Assembly: GCA_963699175.1 (NCBI GenBank) | Contig: OY969418.1 | Coordinates: 5,766,001 to 5,830,000, forward strand | DNA length: 64,000 bases | Source of the DNA: JACPYM01 sp963699175 | GTDB lineage: Bacteria > Acidobacteriota > Blastocatellia > RBC074 | Direction of reading: 5' to 3' | Shown: piece after piece, positions 45,195-56,258 of the stretch | Numbering within the stretch: the stretch's first letter is position 1 | How the letters are laid out: each line of letters starts with the position of its first letter | Program-made: the position numbers and the translations under genes | The notes under the pieces: model-generated | Seen by the model: only the letters and a program-made list of their open reading frames with translations | Database searches by the model: none | What the model was told of the DNA's origin: nothing

Positions 45195-45620
45195 ATGGCT
45201 AGCGAGAATAATGGTGGCGATAAGCTGGTCTACTTTTTGATCGGCGCGGGCATTGGTGCAGTCACGGCGCTGCTTTTTGCGCCCAAAGCAGGCAGCGAAC
45301 TGCGTGCGGAGATTGCCGACGCGACGCGCAAAGGACTTGACCAGGCGCGCGACACGGGACGCGAGTTTGGCGAACGCGCCGGCGAGTACTATCAAACCGG
45401 CGTCGAGCGCGCCAGTGATTTGGCCAACCGCAGCCGCGAGGCGGTCAGTGACTTGACCAACCGTAGCCGCGAGAGCGTCAGCGATTTGACCGAACGCGGC
45501 AGAGACTTGCTCAATCGCCAGAAATCGCAGATTGCCGCCGCGCTCGAAGCGGGCAAGCAAGGCTACATGGATGCCAAGCAATCGGATCAATCGAAGGCGG
45601 CGTTTGATGACAATGTCTAG
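45195..45620 (+). CDS. YtxH-domain membrane protein
   Basis: About 141 residues with GGAGGAACACG before the ATG. The YtxH domain is at the N-terminus: KLVYFLIGAGIGAVTALLFAPKAGSELRAEIADATRKG, one membrane helix with the G-A-x-x-G-A-x-x-A-L-L-x-A-P-K-x-G signature. The rest is an amphipathic helical repeat (SREAVSDLTNRSRESVSDLTERGRDLL), with two near-identical 10-residue units, suggesting coiled-coil or membrane-surface contact. YtxH proteins are small, often stress-related, membrane proteins of unknown function. It heads an operon with a DUF948-like gene 93 bp downstream. Confidence 0.85.
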   Translation: MASENNGGDKLVYFLIGAGIGAVTALLFAPKAGSELRAEIADATRKGLDQARDTGREFGERAGEYYQTGVERASDLANRSREAVSDLTNRSRESVSDLTERGRDLLNRQKSQIAAALEAGKQGYMDAKQSDQSKAAFDDNV

Positions 45621-45704
45621 TTGAAAAGTGGTCAGTAGCCGGTGGTCATTAGTCAGTGAAGCCTAAAACAACTGACGATTGACTACTGGCTGTTGGTCAC
45701 TGAG
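45621..45704. repeat. Degenerate CAGTAG/GTCAGT-type intergenic repeat
   Basis: The gap between the YtxH gene and the next contains AGTGGTCAGTAGCCGGTGG, TTAGTCAGTGA and, inverted, ACTGACGATTGACTACTGG, forming an imperfect hairpin. A related stretch occurs at 53116-53205. These look like the dispersed trivial repeats of many soil bacteria, not a CRISPR. Confidence 0.5.
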
Positions 45705-45713
45705 GTGAAAGCA

Positions 45714-46268
45714 GTGGATCACAATTTGGCCATCGTGACGGCTGTCGGTGTAGCGGTGCTGTTGCTCGTGCAGGTGGGTGTTTTTATCGGGCTTTACTTT
45801 TTGGCGCGGCGCGTTGTCGCCGTCGCCGAACGCGCGGCACAGTTGCAGACGCGCGCCGAGTACCTGATGAATAACACCGAGCCGGTTTTGAAACTGGCGC
45901 AAAGCTTGATGGGTGAACTCAAACAAGCCACCGGCTATCTGACACAGGGCGCGCAACACATCAGCGCCATCACCGAAATGGCCAAAGACGAAGCCGCTGA
46001 AGTGCGCCAACTGCTCGGCGATTCCACTGCGCTGGCTAAACGCGAAGTCGAACGCGCACGCACGCAAGTGGACAAAGTGCAGCACACGCTGAGCGCTGCC
46101 ACCGATCAATTTGAACGCACTACATTGTTGGTGCAGCACAGCGTGCTTGAACCGGCGCGCGAGTTTTCCTACGTGATGGCGGGCGTGCGGCGCGCGTTGG
46201 AGGTGCTGACGGCAGGACGACGGCTGCCGGTTGACCGTGTTTACCAAGACGAAGAGATGTTCATTTGA
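45714..46268 (+). CDS. DUF948-like membrane protein, partner of the YtxH gene
   Basis: About 184 residues. GTG 45714 is the likely start, with GAGGTG six bases upstream; a TTG at 45693 would lie upstream of that ribosome site. One membrane helix is near the N-terminus (LAIVTAVGVAVLLLVQVGVFIGLYFLA). The rest is a long alpha-helical coiled coil (LQTRAEYLMNNTEPVLKLAQSLMGELKQ... then HISAITEMAKDEAAEVRQLLG), resembling DUF948 proteins and the HAMP-adjacent helices of chemoreceptors. Neighbouring the YtxH gene is usual for DUF948 families in many bacteria, which supports the call. Function unknown; the protein should lie on the cytoplasmic or periplasmic membrane face. Confidence 0.72.
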   Translation: MDHNLAIVTAVGVAVLLLVQVGVFIGLYFLARRVVAVAERAAQLQTRAEYLMNNTEPVLKLAQSLMGELKQATGYLTQGAQHISAITEMAKDEAAEVRQLLGDSTALAKREVERARTQVDKVQHTLSAATDQFERTTLLVQHSVLEPAREFSYVMAGVRRALEVLTAGRRLPVDRVYQDEEMFI

Positions 46269-46310
46269 CGCTCCAACAGGAGCGGGCTGAATCATAACAT
46301 TCAGAAAAAG

Positions 46311-46356
46311 CACTCGCGCTCCGGCTATCAAGCGCCGCAGCGCGAGTGCTTTTTTA
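46311..46356 (+). terminator. Intrinsic terminator before ileS
   Basis: GCACTCGCGCT pairs with AGCGCGAGTGC over 11 bp, with an 18-base loop and TTTTTT directly after; an A-run precedes the stem. It ends the YtxH operon. Confidence 0.9.
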
Positions 46357-46430
46357 TGGGCCGTGATTACGCTATCATCGGCATTCTTTCACACTCAATG
46401 AGCAACGAATAGGCGAAACCAAACCGGATT

Positions 46431-49235
<2,805 letters not shown>

Positions 49236-49245
49236 TGCCGGACAA

Positions 49246-49602
49246 ATGCCACAGGTCAATTATGACAATCGTCGCTTCACTTCTATAGCCAACACGGCAG
49301 ACGGCGAAGTCAACGCCGAGACGATCTTTCACTACCATCAGCAAGGCCAACTGGTCTGGGCTGAATATCGTGGCGGCGCCATCGTCTTTGGCACATTGAT
49401 CGCCAAAGTTGATGAGATCGGCTGTTTGGAGATGCGCTACCAGCATTTGAATACGGCTGGCGAATTGATGACGGGCCGTTGCCACTCAACGCCGGAAATG
49501 CTGCCTGATGGCCGGTTGCGCTTGCACGAGCGCTGGCAATGGACATCGGGCGATGGCTCGGCGGGCGCATCCATCGTGGAAGAAATGCGGGAGTCGAGGT
49601 GA
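49246..49602 (+). CDS. Conserved small protein of unknown function
   Basis: About 118 residues. ATG 49246 lies 11 bp after the ileS stop; a longer open frame back to 49081 is read in the wrong frame of ileS. The sequence is beta-rich: NYDNRRFTSIANTADGEVNAETIFHYHQQG, VWAEYRGGAIVFGTLIAKVDE, MRYQHLNTAGELMTGRCHSTPEMLPDGRLRLHERWQWTSGDGS. These F-H-Y-H-Q, Y-Q-H-x-N and W-Q-W-T-S-G-D-G-S blocks recur in homologues that databases sometimes call N-acetylglutamate synthase, for which I see no acetyltransferase motif. It is cytoplasmic. Position between ileS and lspA suggests cotranscription with them. Confidence 0.8.
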   Translation: MPQVNYDNRRFTSIANTADGEVNAETIFHYHQQGQLVWAEYRGGAIVFGTLIAKVDEIGCLEMRYQHLNTAGELMTGRCHSTPEMLPDGRLRLHERWQWTSGDGSAGASIVEEMRESR

Positions 49603-49613
49603 TAAGCAGAGAA

Positions 49614-50147
49614 ATGAAAACCAAGTACATATTTTGGCTGCTCTCGTTCAGCGTACTGGTTGCCGATCAGGCGACGAAGGCGTGGGCGACGGCGAAACTC
49701 AAGCCTGTGGGCATGATCGAAGTCATCCCGGATTTCTTCCGATTCAGCTATGCGCTCAATCGTGGCGTGGCGTTCAGCCTGTTTGCTGACGTGCAATTCA
49801 ACATCAAGTGGGTTTTGGCGGCAATCTCGGCAATGGCGGCGGCAATGGTGGCGCATTACCTGGCGCGTACGCCTGGGAGCCAGCGGCGGCTGTGCGCGTC
49901 ACTCTCGTTTTTGCTGGCAGGCATCATAGGCAATTTGATTGACCGTATTCGGTTAGGCGAGGTCGTAGATTTTATCGAGTTTCACTGGCGCGATCAGTTC
50001 ATCTGGCCGACGTTCAACATCGCCGATTCAGCGATCTGCATGGGCGCAGTCTTGCTGGCGGTGGAGTTATTGTTTGAAGAGCACGCTGTCCGTTCAGCGC
50101 AACTACAAGAAAGCCCCGCGCCAGAAGAGGCGACTTCGGCGGAGTAG
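49614..50147 (+). CDS. lspA: Lipoprotein signal peptidase (signal peptidase II)
   Basis: About 177 residues from ATG 49614; GTG 49599 is a possible alternative. The enzyme cleaves the signal peptide of lipid-modified prolipoproteins in the inner membrane. Four membrane helices and both catalytic Asp boxes are visible: LNRGVAFSLF before helix 2, then GNLIDRIRLGEVVDF and FNIADSAICMG, with the active-site Asp residues in the last two. The C-terminus is a polar tail (EESPAPEEATSAE-like). It is followed by lgt, which acts one step earlier, and both genes lie in the unit headed by ileS. The lipoproteins encoded elsewhere in the window (11096-11635, 54550-56244) are likely clients. Confidence 0.95.
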   Translation: MKTKYIFWLLSFSVLVADQATKAWATAKLKPVGMIEVIPDFFRFSYALNRGVAFSLFADVQFNIKWVLAAISAMAAAMVAHYLARTPGSQRRLCASLSFLLAGIIGNLIDRIRLGEVVDFIEFHWRDQFIWPTFNIADSAICMGAVLLAVELLFEEHAVRSAQLQESPAPEEATSAE

Positions 50148-50169
50148 CCGAACGGGGCGACAGAAAAAC

Positions 50170-51045
50170 ATGTTTCCAGACCTTTTCAAAATTCCGTATC
50201 TCAACTTCACGCTCAACAGTTACGGCCTGTTGCTGGCCATCGCGTTTATCACCGGCTTGTTTGTAATGTCGCGGCTGGCCAAGCGTGACGGCCTGCCGCA
50301 GGAGCGTATGTACGATTTGGGCCTGTGGGTATTGGCCTCGTCGCTCGTCGGCTCGAAGCTGTTGATGGTCATCACCGAGTGGGATGTTTATTACCGCGAT
50401 CATCCGGGACAGATTTTCTCGCTCGATTTCTTCCGTTCAGGCGGCGTTTTTTACGGCGGCTTTATCGGCGCGCTGATTGCTTCGGTCATCGCCATACGTG
50501 TCTACAAATTGCCCTGGTGGCGCACGGCAGATGCTTTTGCGCCGGGCATTGCCATCGGGCAGGCGATTGGCCGCTTAGGCTGTTTCAGCGCCGGCTGCTG
50601 TTGGGGCGTGCCGACCACGTCGGCTGTCGGGGTGCAGTTCAAGGAACGCGGCCACGAGATCACCGGCGTGCCAACTATCGTGGCGCATCTGAGCGACCCG
50701 ATTCAGCGCGAGGTTTGGGCGAACAAGTTGGGCGGGCTGCTCGCGCCTTTGCACCTGCATCCGGTGCAGCTTTATGAAGCCGGCGCGACGCTCGTTATTT
50801 TTCTGATCCTGCTCTGGGCCTTCGGCCAGCGGCGCTTTTACGGGCAAGTGATGTTGGCCTACGCAATGCTATATTCAGTCGCGCGCTTCACGCTTGAGTT
50901 CTGGCGTGACGATCCGCGCGGCGAGGTCTTCAATCTTTCGACCTCACAGTTCATCGCGGTAATCTTGTTCGTTGTCTCGCTGATCGCTTACATCTGGCGC
51001 GCTCGCGTTGCGGCGAGTGGGGAAGTGGCAGCCGCGAACGCCTGA
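50170..51045 (+). CDS. lgt: Prolipoprotein diacylglyceryl transferase
   Basis: About 291 residues; ATG 50170, no strong ribosome site (GGGGCGACAG lies upstream). Lgt transfers diacylglycerol from phosphatidylglycerol to the Cys of prolipoproteins, the first step of lipoprotein maturation. There are about seven membrane helices. SYGLLLAIAFITGLFVMS near the N-terminus and FFRSGGVFYGGFIGAL are standard. The signature region reads GQAIGRLGCFSAGCCWGVPT, a version with C/A in place of the enterobacterial N-F-x-N-x-E, common in acidobacteria and deltaproteobacteria. HLHPVQLYEA and the final LEFWRDDPRG are also typical. It directly follows lspA and precedes the glycosyltransferase gene by 28 bp. Confidence 0.93.
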   Translation: MFPDLFKIPYLNFTLNSYGLLLAIAFITGLFVMSRLAKRDGLPQERMYDLGLWVLASSLVGSKLLMVITEWDVYYRDHPGQIFSLDFFRSGGVFYGGFIGALIASVIAIRVYKLPWWRTADAFAPGIAIGQAIGRLGCFSAGCCWGVPTTSAVGVQFKERGHEITGVPTIVAHLSDPIQREVWANKLGGLLAPLHLHPVQLYEAGATLVIFLILLWAFGQRRFYGQVMLAYAMLYSVARFTLEFWRDDPRGEVFNLSTSQFIAVILFVVSLIAYIWRARVAASGEVAAANA

Positions 51046-51072
51046 AATTCTGTATTCACATTCCGCACCCCT

Positions 51073-53115
51073 ATGCGTCTCGCTTACTTCAGTCCGTTGC
51101 CCCCCAGCAAATCCGGTATCGCTGATTACAGCGCCGAATTGTTGCCCTACCTGGCACAAGGAGCGGCACTTTCCGTCTTCGTCGAAAAGCCCGATGAACT
51201 GCGCCTGAATCGCAACAACCAAGCTTATCAAGTCTTCGACGCGACACACTTTGCCGAGTTGCAGCGCCAGCAGCCTTTTGATCTCTGCCTCTATCATCAA
51301 GGCAATAACCCGCATCACGAATACATCTACGAACGGGCGCTCGAAACGCCGGGCTTGCTCGTGCTGCACGAACATTGTCTGCATCACCTGATAGCGTGGA
51401 AGACGCTGGGGCGTGAGGATGAGGAAGGCTATTGGGACGAGATGTTCTACGGCTACGGGCGACGCGGCGGTCGCGTGGCCGTCACGCGCAAGAATGACGC
51501 AGCCAGCGAGTATCAACAGTTTTTGCTGCCGCTCAATCGCCGGTTGGTCAATCGCAGCCTTGGCATTGTTGTCCACAACGAATACGCGGCGTCGCAGGTG
51601 GAGCTTGATTGCGCAACGCCCGTCGAAATCATTCCGCACCACCTCTCGCCGCGTGTCTACGAGATGGATCAACTGGACAAGCTCGAATGCCGCCGCGCGC
51701 TCGGCTTGCCGGAAGATGCCTGGATCATCGCCTCGTTCGGCTTCGTCACGCAATCGAAGCGCATTCCGACGCTGTTGCAAGCCTTCAAACGCTTGCAGGC
51801 AGTCGTGCCAAACGCAATGTGTCTGATCGTTGGCGAAGATCACTGGAAATGGAGCGCCGCGCCGCTGATTGCCGAGATGGGTTTGCAGCGGCACGCGCGA
51901 CTGACGGGTTACACAACGGAGCGCGATTTCTTTCGCTATTTGAAAGCCGTAGACGTGGTAGTGAATCTGCGCTACCCGACCGCGGGCGAGACCTCGGGCA
52001 CACTGATTCGTTCGCTGGGCGCGGGCAAGCCGGTGATTGTGTCGGACTTCGGGCAATTCGGTGAACTGCCTGATGAAATTTGCTTGAAAGTGTCGGCAGG
52101 GCCGGAGGAGGAGCGCGAGTTGACGGCGCGGCTGCGTGCGCTGGCTTGTCGTCCCAATTTGCGCGAACGTTTAAGCCGCAACGCCGCCACGTGGGTTCGT
52201 GAAAACAATGAGGTCAGCCGTTGTGCCGCGCGTTACCTGCAACTTGCTGAACGCTTGATCGCGCGCCGGGCTGAGCCGCGCAAGCGCAGCAATTACCGAC
52301 TCGAATTCACAACGACGGAGACAATTCGCTTCGATCACGACGAAGCGCTGGATTACGTCAAAGCTTTTTTTGCTGACGACCCGAACGCTTCCGGCTACAT
52401 CCGCGTGCACGGGCCGCGCCTGTTGCGCACGGTTGAGTTGCTGCCCAAAGGCGCGCCTGGACAGCGCGCGCTTGAACTGAGTAGCTACCTGCAACTGCCG
52501 CTGCTCATCCGGCATTACGGCAATTATGACGAGATCGCTGTGACCAACTGGTGGCAGGGCGACAAGCGCACGCAGCTTCAACAAGTGCGCCACGCCGTCA
52601 CCGGCGAAGAGGCCAGCTTCCTAATGCACAACGTCAACGTCGAACGCGACCGCTTGCCGTTTCCTGATGAGCATTTCGATGTCGCGCTCTGTTGCGAATT
52701 GATCGAGCATTTGCAAGAAGACCCGCTACACATGCTCGTCGAGTTACACCGCGTCTTGAAGTGGGGCGGACTCGTAGTCGTGACGACGCCGAACATCGCC
52801 AGCGCCTTCAGCGTCGAAGAGGTGTTGGCCGGGCGCACGCCGAACATCTATCACCTCTACAATCGCCAGAGCGTCGGCGACCGCCACGCCCGCGAATACA
52901 CGCCCGACGACGTGCGCTCGGCGCTCGAAGCTGCTGGTTTCAAAGTCGTCCGTCTCTTTACTGAAAACGTCTGGCACGAGGGCGACGAAGGCTTCCTGCA
53001 CTGGCTCGATCAAACCACCAATGTGCCACGCGAGTTGCGCGGCGACAACATCTACGCGGTTGGGCGCAAGCAGAGCGAGCAGATCGAACGGTTTCCTGAA
53101 ACGCTGTATGATTGA
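51073..53115 (+). CDS. Glycosyltransferase (GT4-like) fused to a SAM-dependent methyltransferase
   Basis: About 680 residues. Residues about 1-400 are a GT4-type glycosyltransferase: PLPPSKSGIADYSAELLPYL, IIPHHLSP, SFGFVTQSKRIPTLLQAF, VGEDHWKW, LRYPTAGETSGTLIRSLGAGKPVIVSDFGQFGELP (the E-x7-E-like donor-binding region). Residues about 420-660 form a Rossmann-type methyltransferase: GQRALELSSYLQLPLLI in the usual ligand loop position, LPFPDEHFDVALCCELIEHLQEDP and VLKWGGLVVVTTPN. The join is in one open frame with no frameshift. One polypeptide can thus add a sugar and methylate the glycan, as in O-antigen capping. The next gene is a Wzt-like ATPase, which fits chain export. No clear ribosome site precedes the ATG. 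Confidence 0.88.
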   Translation: MRLAYFSPLPPSKSGIADYSAELLPYLAQGAALSVFVEKPDELRLNRNNQAYQVFDATHFAELQRQQPFDLCLYHQGNNPHHEYIYERALETPGLLVLHEHCLHHLIAWKTLGREDEEGYWDEMFYGYGRRGGRVAVTRKNDAASEYQQFLLPLNRRLVNRSLGIVVHNEYAASQVELDCATPVEIIPHHLSPRVYEMDQLDKLECRRALGLPEDAWIIASFGFVTQSKRIPTLLQAFKRLQAVVPNAMCLIVGEDHWKWSAAPLIAEMGLQRHARLTGYTTERDFFRYLKAVDVVVNLRYPTAGETSGTLIRSLGAGKPVIVSDFGQFGELPDEICLKVSAGPEEERELTARLRALACRPNLRERLSRNAATWVRENNEVSRCAARYLQLAERLIARRAEPRKRSNYRLEFTTTETIRFDHDEALDYVKAFFADDPNASGYIRVHGPRLLRTVELLPKGAPGQRALELSSYLQLPLLIRHYGNYDEIAVTNWWQGDKRTQLQQVRHAVTGEEASFLMHNVNVERDRLPFPDEHFDVALCCELIEHLQEDPLHMLVELHRVLKWGGLVVVTTPNIASAFSVEEVLAGRTPNIYHLYNRQSVGDRHAREYTPDDVRSALEAAGFKVVRLFTENVWHEGDEGFLHWLDQTTNVPRELRGDNIYAVGRKQSEQIERFPETLYD

Positions 53116-53205
53116 AGTAGGCAGTAGACGGTAGACAGTAGCAAACGGCTTGATCTTGAGCGATTCAACTACTGTCTCCTGTCTTCTGTCCACTGGCTAC
53201 TCTCT
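53116..53205. repeat. Degenerate CAGTAG-type intergenic repeat
   Basis: AGTAGGCAGTAGACGGTAGA, CAGTAGC and, inverted, CTACTGTCTCCTGTC fill the 96-bp gap between the fusion gene and the Wzt-like gene. Similar material lies at 45621-45704. No coding or RNA signal. Confidence 0.5.
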
Positions 53206-53211
53206 ACCACA

Positions 53212-54501
53212 ATGATCTCCGTCCAAAACGTCTCCAAACTCTACCGCATCTACGACAACCCAGCAGGGCGGTTGAAAGAGATACTGCTGCGTGGGCGGCG
53301 CAAATATCACCGCGATTTCTGGGCGTTGACGGACGTGAGTTTGGAGGTCAACACGGGCGAGACCGTCGGCATCATTGGACGCAACGGCGCGGGCAAAACG
53401 ACGCTGCTGCAAATCATCGCGGGTGTGATGCAGCCGACGCAGGGCGAAGTCAGCGTGGAGGGCCGCGTGTCGGCACTGTTGGAATTGGGCAGCGGCTTCA
53501 ACCCTGAATACACCGGGCGCGAAAACATACTGCTCTCGGGGCAGATTCTCGGTTTTAGCGAAGAAGAGATGCGGCAGAGGCTCGACGTGATTGTGCAGTT
53601 CGCCGAGTTGGAAGCCTTCGTGGATCAGTCGGTGAAGACCTACTCGACCGGGATGCTGATGCGCTTGGCCTTTGCTTCGGCAATCCATGTTGACCCAGAC
53701 GTGTTGATCGTGGACGAAGCCTTGTCAGTCGGTGACGTCTACTTTCAGCGTAAATCGCTCGACCGCATGGAGTATTTCCGCAAGTCGGGCAAGACAGTGC
53801 TCTTCGTCTCGCACGACCCGATGCTGATTCAGCGTTTCTGCACGCGCGCCGTCTGGCTTGAACAGGGACGCGTAGCGCGGAGCGGCGAGGCACGCGAAGT
53901 GGTGACGGCTTATCAGGCGTTTTGCGCGCGCCTGGAAGAAGAGCGTCTGCACCAAGCCGCGCAGCACGGCGGCATTCGCGCGCAGGATCACGAACAGATT
54001 CTGCGCGAACTGCAATTAACTGGCTCGCGTTGGGGCAACGGCAAGATTCGCTTTACCGGCGTCGAGATGTTGAACGCGGCGGGCGAAGCGCGCTGGGTCT
54101 TCGGCACGGGCGAACCGGTGACCGTCCGCCTGCATTACGAAGCCGAGCAGGATTACGAACGCCCGGTCTTTGCCGTAGACATCCACCGCTACGACGGTGT
54201 GTTTATCGCCGGCGTCAACAATCACGACACGCATCCGCGCACGTTGCCGATCAAGCGCGGCGCGGGCACGGTCGAGTTGCAGATACCGCGACTGGAATTG
54301 CCGCTCAACGTCTACTTCCTCTCGCTCAAGGCTTACACCGAAGACGGCGCACCGGATTGGAAAGACCCGGCAGACATTCACAACCAGATGTATCAGTTCG
54401 ATGTCGTCACCGACCGCGTGATTCACGGCCTTGTACAGCTCGAAGCCGAATGGACGCAGCCACAGAACGAAGCGAATGAAGCGGCAGCGTTGACAGCCTA
54501 G
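53212..54501 (+). CDS. Polysaccharide ABC transporter ATP-binding protein, Wzt-like
   Basis: About 429 residues. The ATPase domain (1-240) has Walker A GRNGAGKTTLLQ, the signature YSTGMLMRLAFA, Walker B VLIVDEALSVGD and the switch FVSHDP. The extended loop DNPAGRLKEILLRGRRKYHRDFWALTDVSLEV near the N-terminus is typical of O-antigen and teichoic-acid exporters (Wzt/TagH). The C-terminal 180 residues are a beta-sandwich of the Wzt type (EPVTVRLHYEAEQDYERPVFAVDIHRYDGVFIAGVNN), which binds the modified end of the glycan in ABC-dependent O-antigen export. The permease (Wzm) is not in this window. The preceding gene, a glycosyltransferase-methyltransferase fusion, is a good candidate to make that end cap. 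Confidence 0.88.
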   Translation: MISVQNVSKLYRIYDNPAGRLKEILLRGRRKYHRDFWALTDVSLEVNTGETVGIIGRNGAGKTTLLQIIAGVMQPTQGEVSVEGRVSALLELGSGFNPEYTGRENILLSGQILGFSEEEMRQRLDVIVQFAELEAFVDQSVKTYSTGMLMRLAFASAIHVDPDVLIVDEALSVGDVYFQRKSLDRMEYFRKSGKTVLFVSHDPMLIQRFCTRAVWLEQGRVARSGEAREVVTAYQAFCARLEEERLHQAAQHGGIRAQDHEQILRELQLTGSRWGNGKIRFTGVEMLNAAGEARWVFGTGEPVTVRLHYEAEQDYERPVFAVDIHRYDGVFIAGVNNHDTHPRTLPIKRGAGTVELQIPRLELPLNVYFLSLKAYTEDGAPDWKDPADIHNQMYQFDVVTDRVIHGLVQLEAEWTQPQNEANEAAALTA

Positions 54502-54549
54502 TTACGAATGGCGTGTTCCCACGCCTTGTTTTCACACAGGAGCTAAACA

Positions 54550-56244
54550 ATGTTACGTCCACTCGTGTGGTTTGCCTGCTTAATCACGATAGTCGCGCTG
54601 CTGGCCGGTTGCCAGCCTGCGCCGTCACCCGCAGCTTTCGATGTGCTGATCAAGAACGGCACGCTTTACGATGGTGCAGGCGGTGAACCGCGCCGCGCCG
54701 ATCTCGGTATCAAGAGCGATCAGATTGCGGCCATCGGTGATCTCGCTAACGCCACAGCCAAAACGGTGATTGACGCGCAAGGCTTAGCCGTCGCGCCCGG
54801 CTTCATCAATATGCTTTCGTGGTCAGTGGATAGCCTGCTCGTAGATGGCCGTTCGCAGGGCGAGATTCGACAGGGCGTGACGACCGAGATTTTCGGCGAA
54901 GGCGATTCGATGGGGCCGCTCACCGCCGAGATGAAGCAGCGGCGCTTGGAAACGCAAGGCGATGTGAAATACCCGATTGAATGGACGACGCTCGCCGAAT
55001 ACTTGCAGCACCTCGAAAAGAAAGGCGTCTCGCCCAATGTCGCCTCCTTCATCGGCGCAACCACAATCCGCGAACACGTCATCGGCCTCGCAGACAAACA
55101 AGCGACGCCCCAACAGCTTGAACAAATGCGCCAACTGGTGCGCCAGGAAATGGCCGCAGGCGCGCTCGGCATCGGCTCATCGCTCATCTACGCGCCAGCC
55201 TTTTACGCCTCGACCGAAGAGTTGATCGAACTGTGCAAAGTTGCCGCGCAGTATCAAGGCAAGTACATCTCGCACATGCGCAGCGAGGGCAACCGCCTGA
55301 CACAAGCCGTCGAAGAGCTGATCCGCATCGCACGCGAGGCCAAAATCCCCGCCGAAATCTATCACCTCAAAGCCGCCGGGCAAGGGAATTGGAACAAGCT
55401 GGATCAAGTGATCGCGCTAGTCGAAAAAGCGCGCGCTGAAGGCTTGCAGATCACAGCGGATATGTACACCTACCCGGCAGGTTCGACTGGACTCGACGCA
55501 GCCATACCACCCTGGGCCGAAGACGGCGGTTATCCGGCCTTGTTCAAACGCTTGCAAGACCCCGCCACACGACAGAAGATCGCTCACGAAATCAGCACGC
55601 CGAGCGACAAGTGGGAGAATCTCTATCTCGCCGCCGGTTCGCCGGAGCGCGTCCTGTTGGTCGAATTCAAATCGGAGAAGTTGAAACCCTATACGGGCAA
55701 GACGCTCGCCGAAGTGGCGAAGCTGCGCGGCAAAGACCCGGTCGAGACGATTATGGATTTGGTGCTTGAAGACCAATCGCGCGTCGGCACGGTCTACTTC
55801 ATGATGTCGGAGGAGAACATCAAGCGTCAGCTCAAACTGCCTTGGGTCTCGTTCGGTTCGGATGCAGGTTCGCTGGCGAGCGAAGGCGTGTTTTTGAAGT
55901 CGTCCACGCACCCGCGCGCCTACGGCAACTTCGCGCGCTTGCTGGGCAAGTACGTGCGCGACGAGAAAGTGATTCCGCTGCAAGAAGCTATTCGCCGCCT
56001 GAGCAATTTGCCTGCAACGAATCTGAAGCTGGATCGGCGCGGATTGCTGAAGGAAGGATATTTTGCGGATGTAGTGGTTTTCGATCCGAGCACGATTATT
56101 GACAAGGCAACCTTCGAGCAGCCGCATCAATACGCCATCGGGATGAAGCACGTATTCGTAAATGGCGCGCAGGTATTGAGTGACAGCGAACACACAAACG
56201 CCAAGCCGGGGCGCGCGTTGTGGGGGCCGGGGAAAGTGAAATAA
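54550..56244 (+). CDS. Lipoprotein of the D-aminoacylase/amidohydrolase family with altered metal site
   Basis: About 564 residues. The lipoprotein signal is MLRPLVWFACLITIVALLAGC with a perfect LAGC lipobox. The family is N-acyl-D-amino-acid deacylase: FDVLIKNGTLYDGAGGEPRRADLGI opens the composite domain, then APGFINMLSWSVDSLL stands where active members have G-F-I-D-x-H-x-H. Later parts are typical (GIGSSLIYAPAFYASTEELIEL, ISHMRSEG with a His, YHLKAAGQGNW, FGSDAGSL, HPRAYGNFARLLGKYVRD, VFDPSTI). The first H-x-H metal ligands are thus replaced, as seen in a known subgroup, so catalysis must use another metal arrangement. The protein sits on a membrane surface; substrate unknown. The following gene starts 14 bp later. 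Confidence 0.85.
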   Translation: MLRPLVWFACLITIVALLAGCQPAPSPAAFDVLIKNGTLYDGAGGEPRRADLGIKSDQIAAIGDLANATAKTVIDAQGLAVAPGFINMLSWSVDSLLVDGRSQGEIRQGVTTEIFGEGDSMGPLTAEMKQRRLETQGDVKYPIEWTTLAEYLQHLEKKGVSPNVASFIGATTIREHVIGLADKQATPQQLEQMRQLVRQEMAAGALGIGSSLIYAPAFYASTEELIELCKVAAQYQGKYISHMRSEGNRLTQAVEELIRIAREAKIPAEIYHLKAAGQGNWNKLDQVIALVEKARAEGLQITADMYTYPAGSTGLDAAIPPWAEDGGYPALFKRLQDPATRQKIAHEISTPSDKWENLYLAAGSPERVLLVEFKSEKLKPYTGKTLAEVAKLRGKDPVETIMDLVLEDQSRVGTVYFMMSEENIKRQLKLPWVSFGSDAGSLASEGVFLKSSTHPRAYGNFARLLGKYVRDEKVIPLQEAIRRLSNLPATNLKLDRRGLLKEGYFADVVVFDPSTIIDKATFEQPHQYAIGMKHVFVNGAQVLSDSEHTNAKPGRALWGPGKVK

Positions 56245-56258
56245 CAGGAGGCCAGTTT

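Noticed and set aside
46360..46430. A T-box riboswitch before ileS
   Set aside because: Only about 70 bp separate the upstream terminator from the ileS ATG, and no T-box sequence or specifier hairpin is visible.
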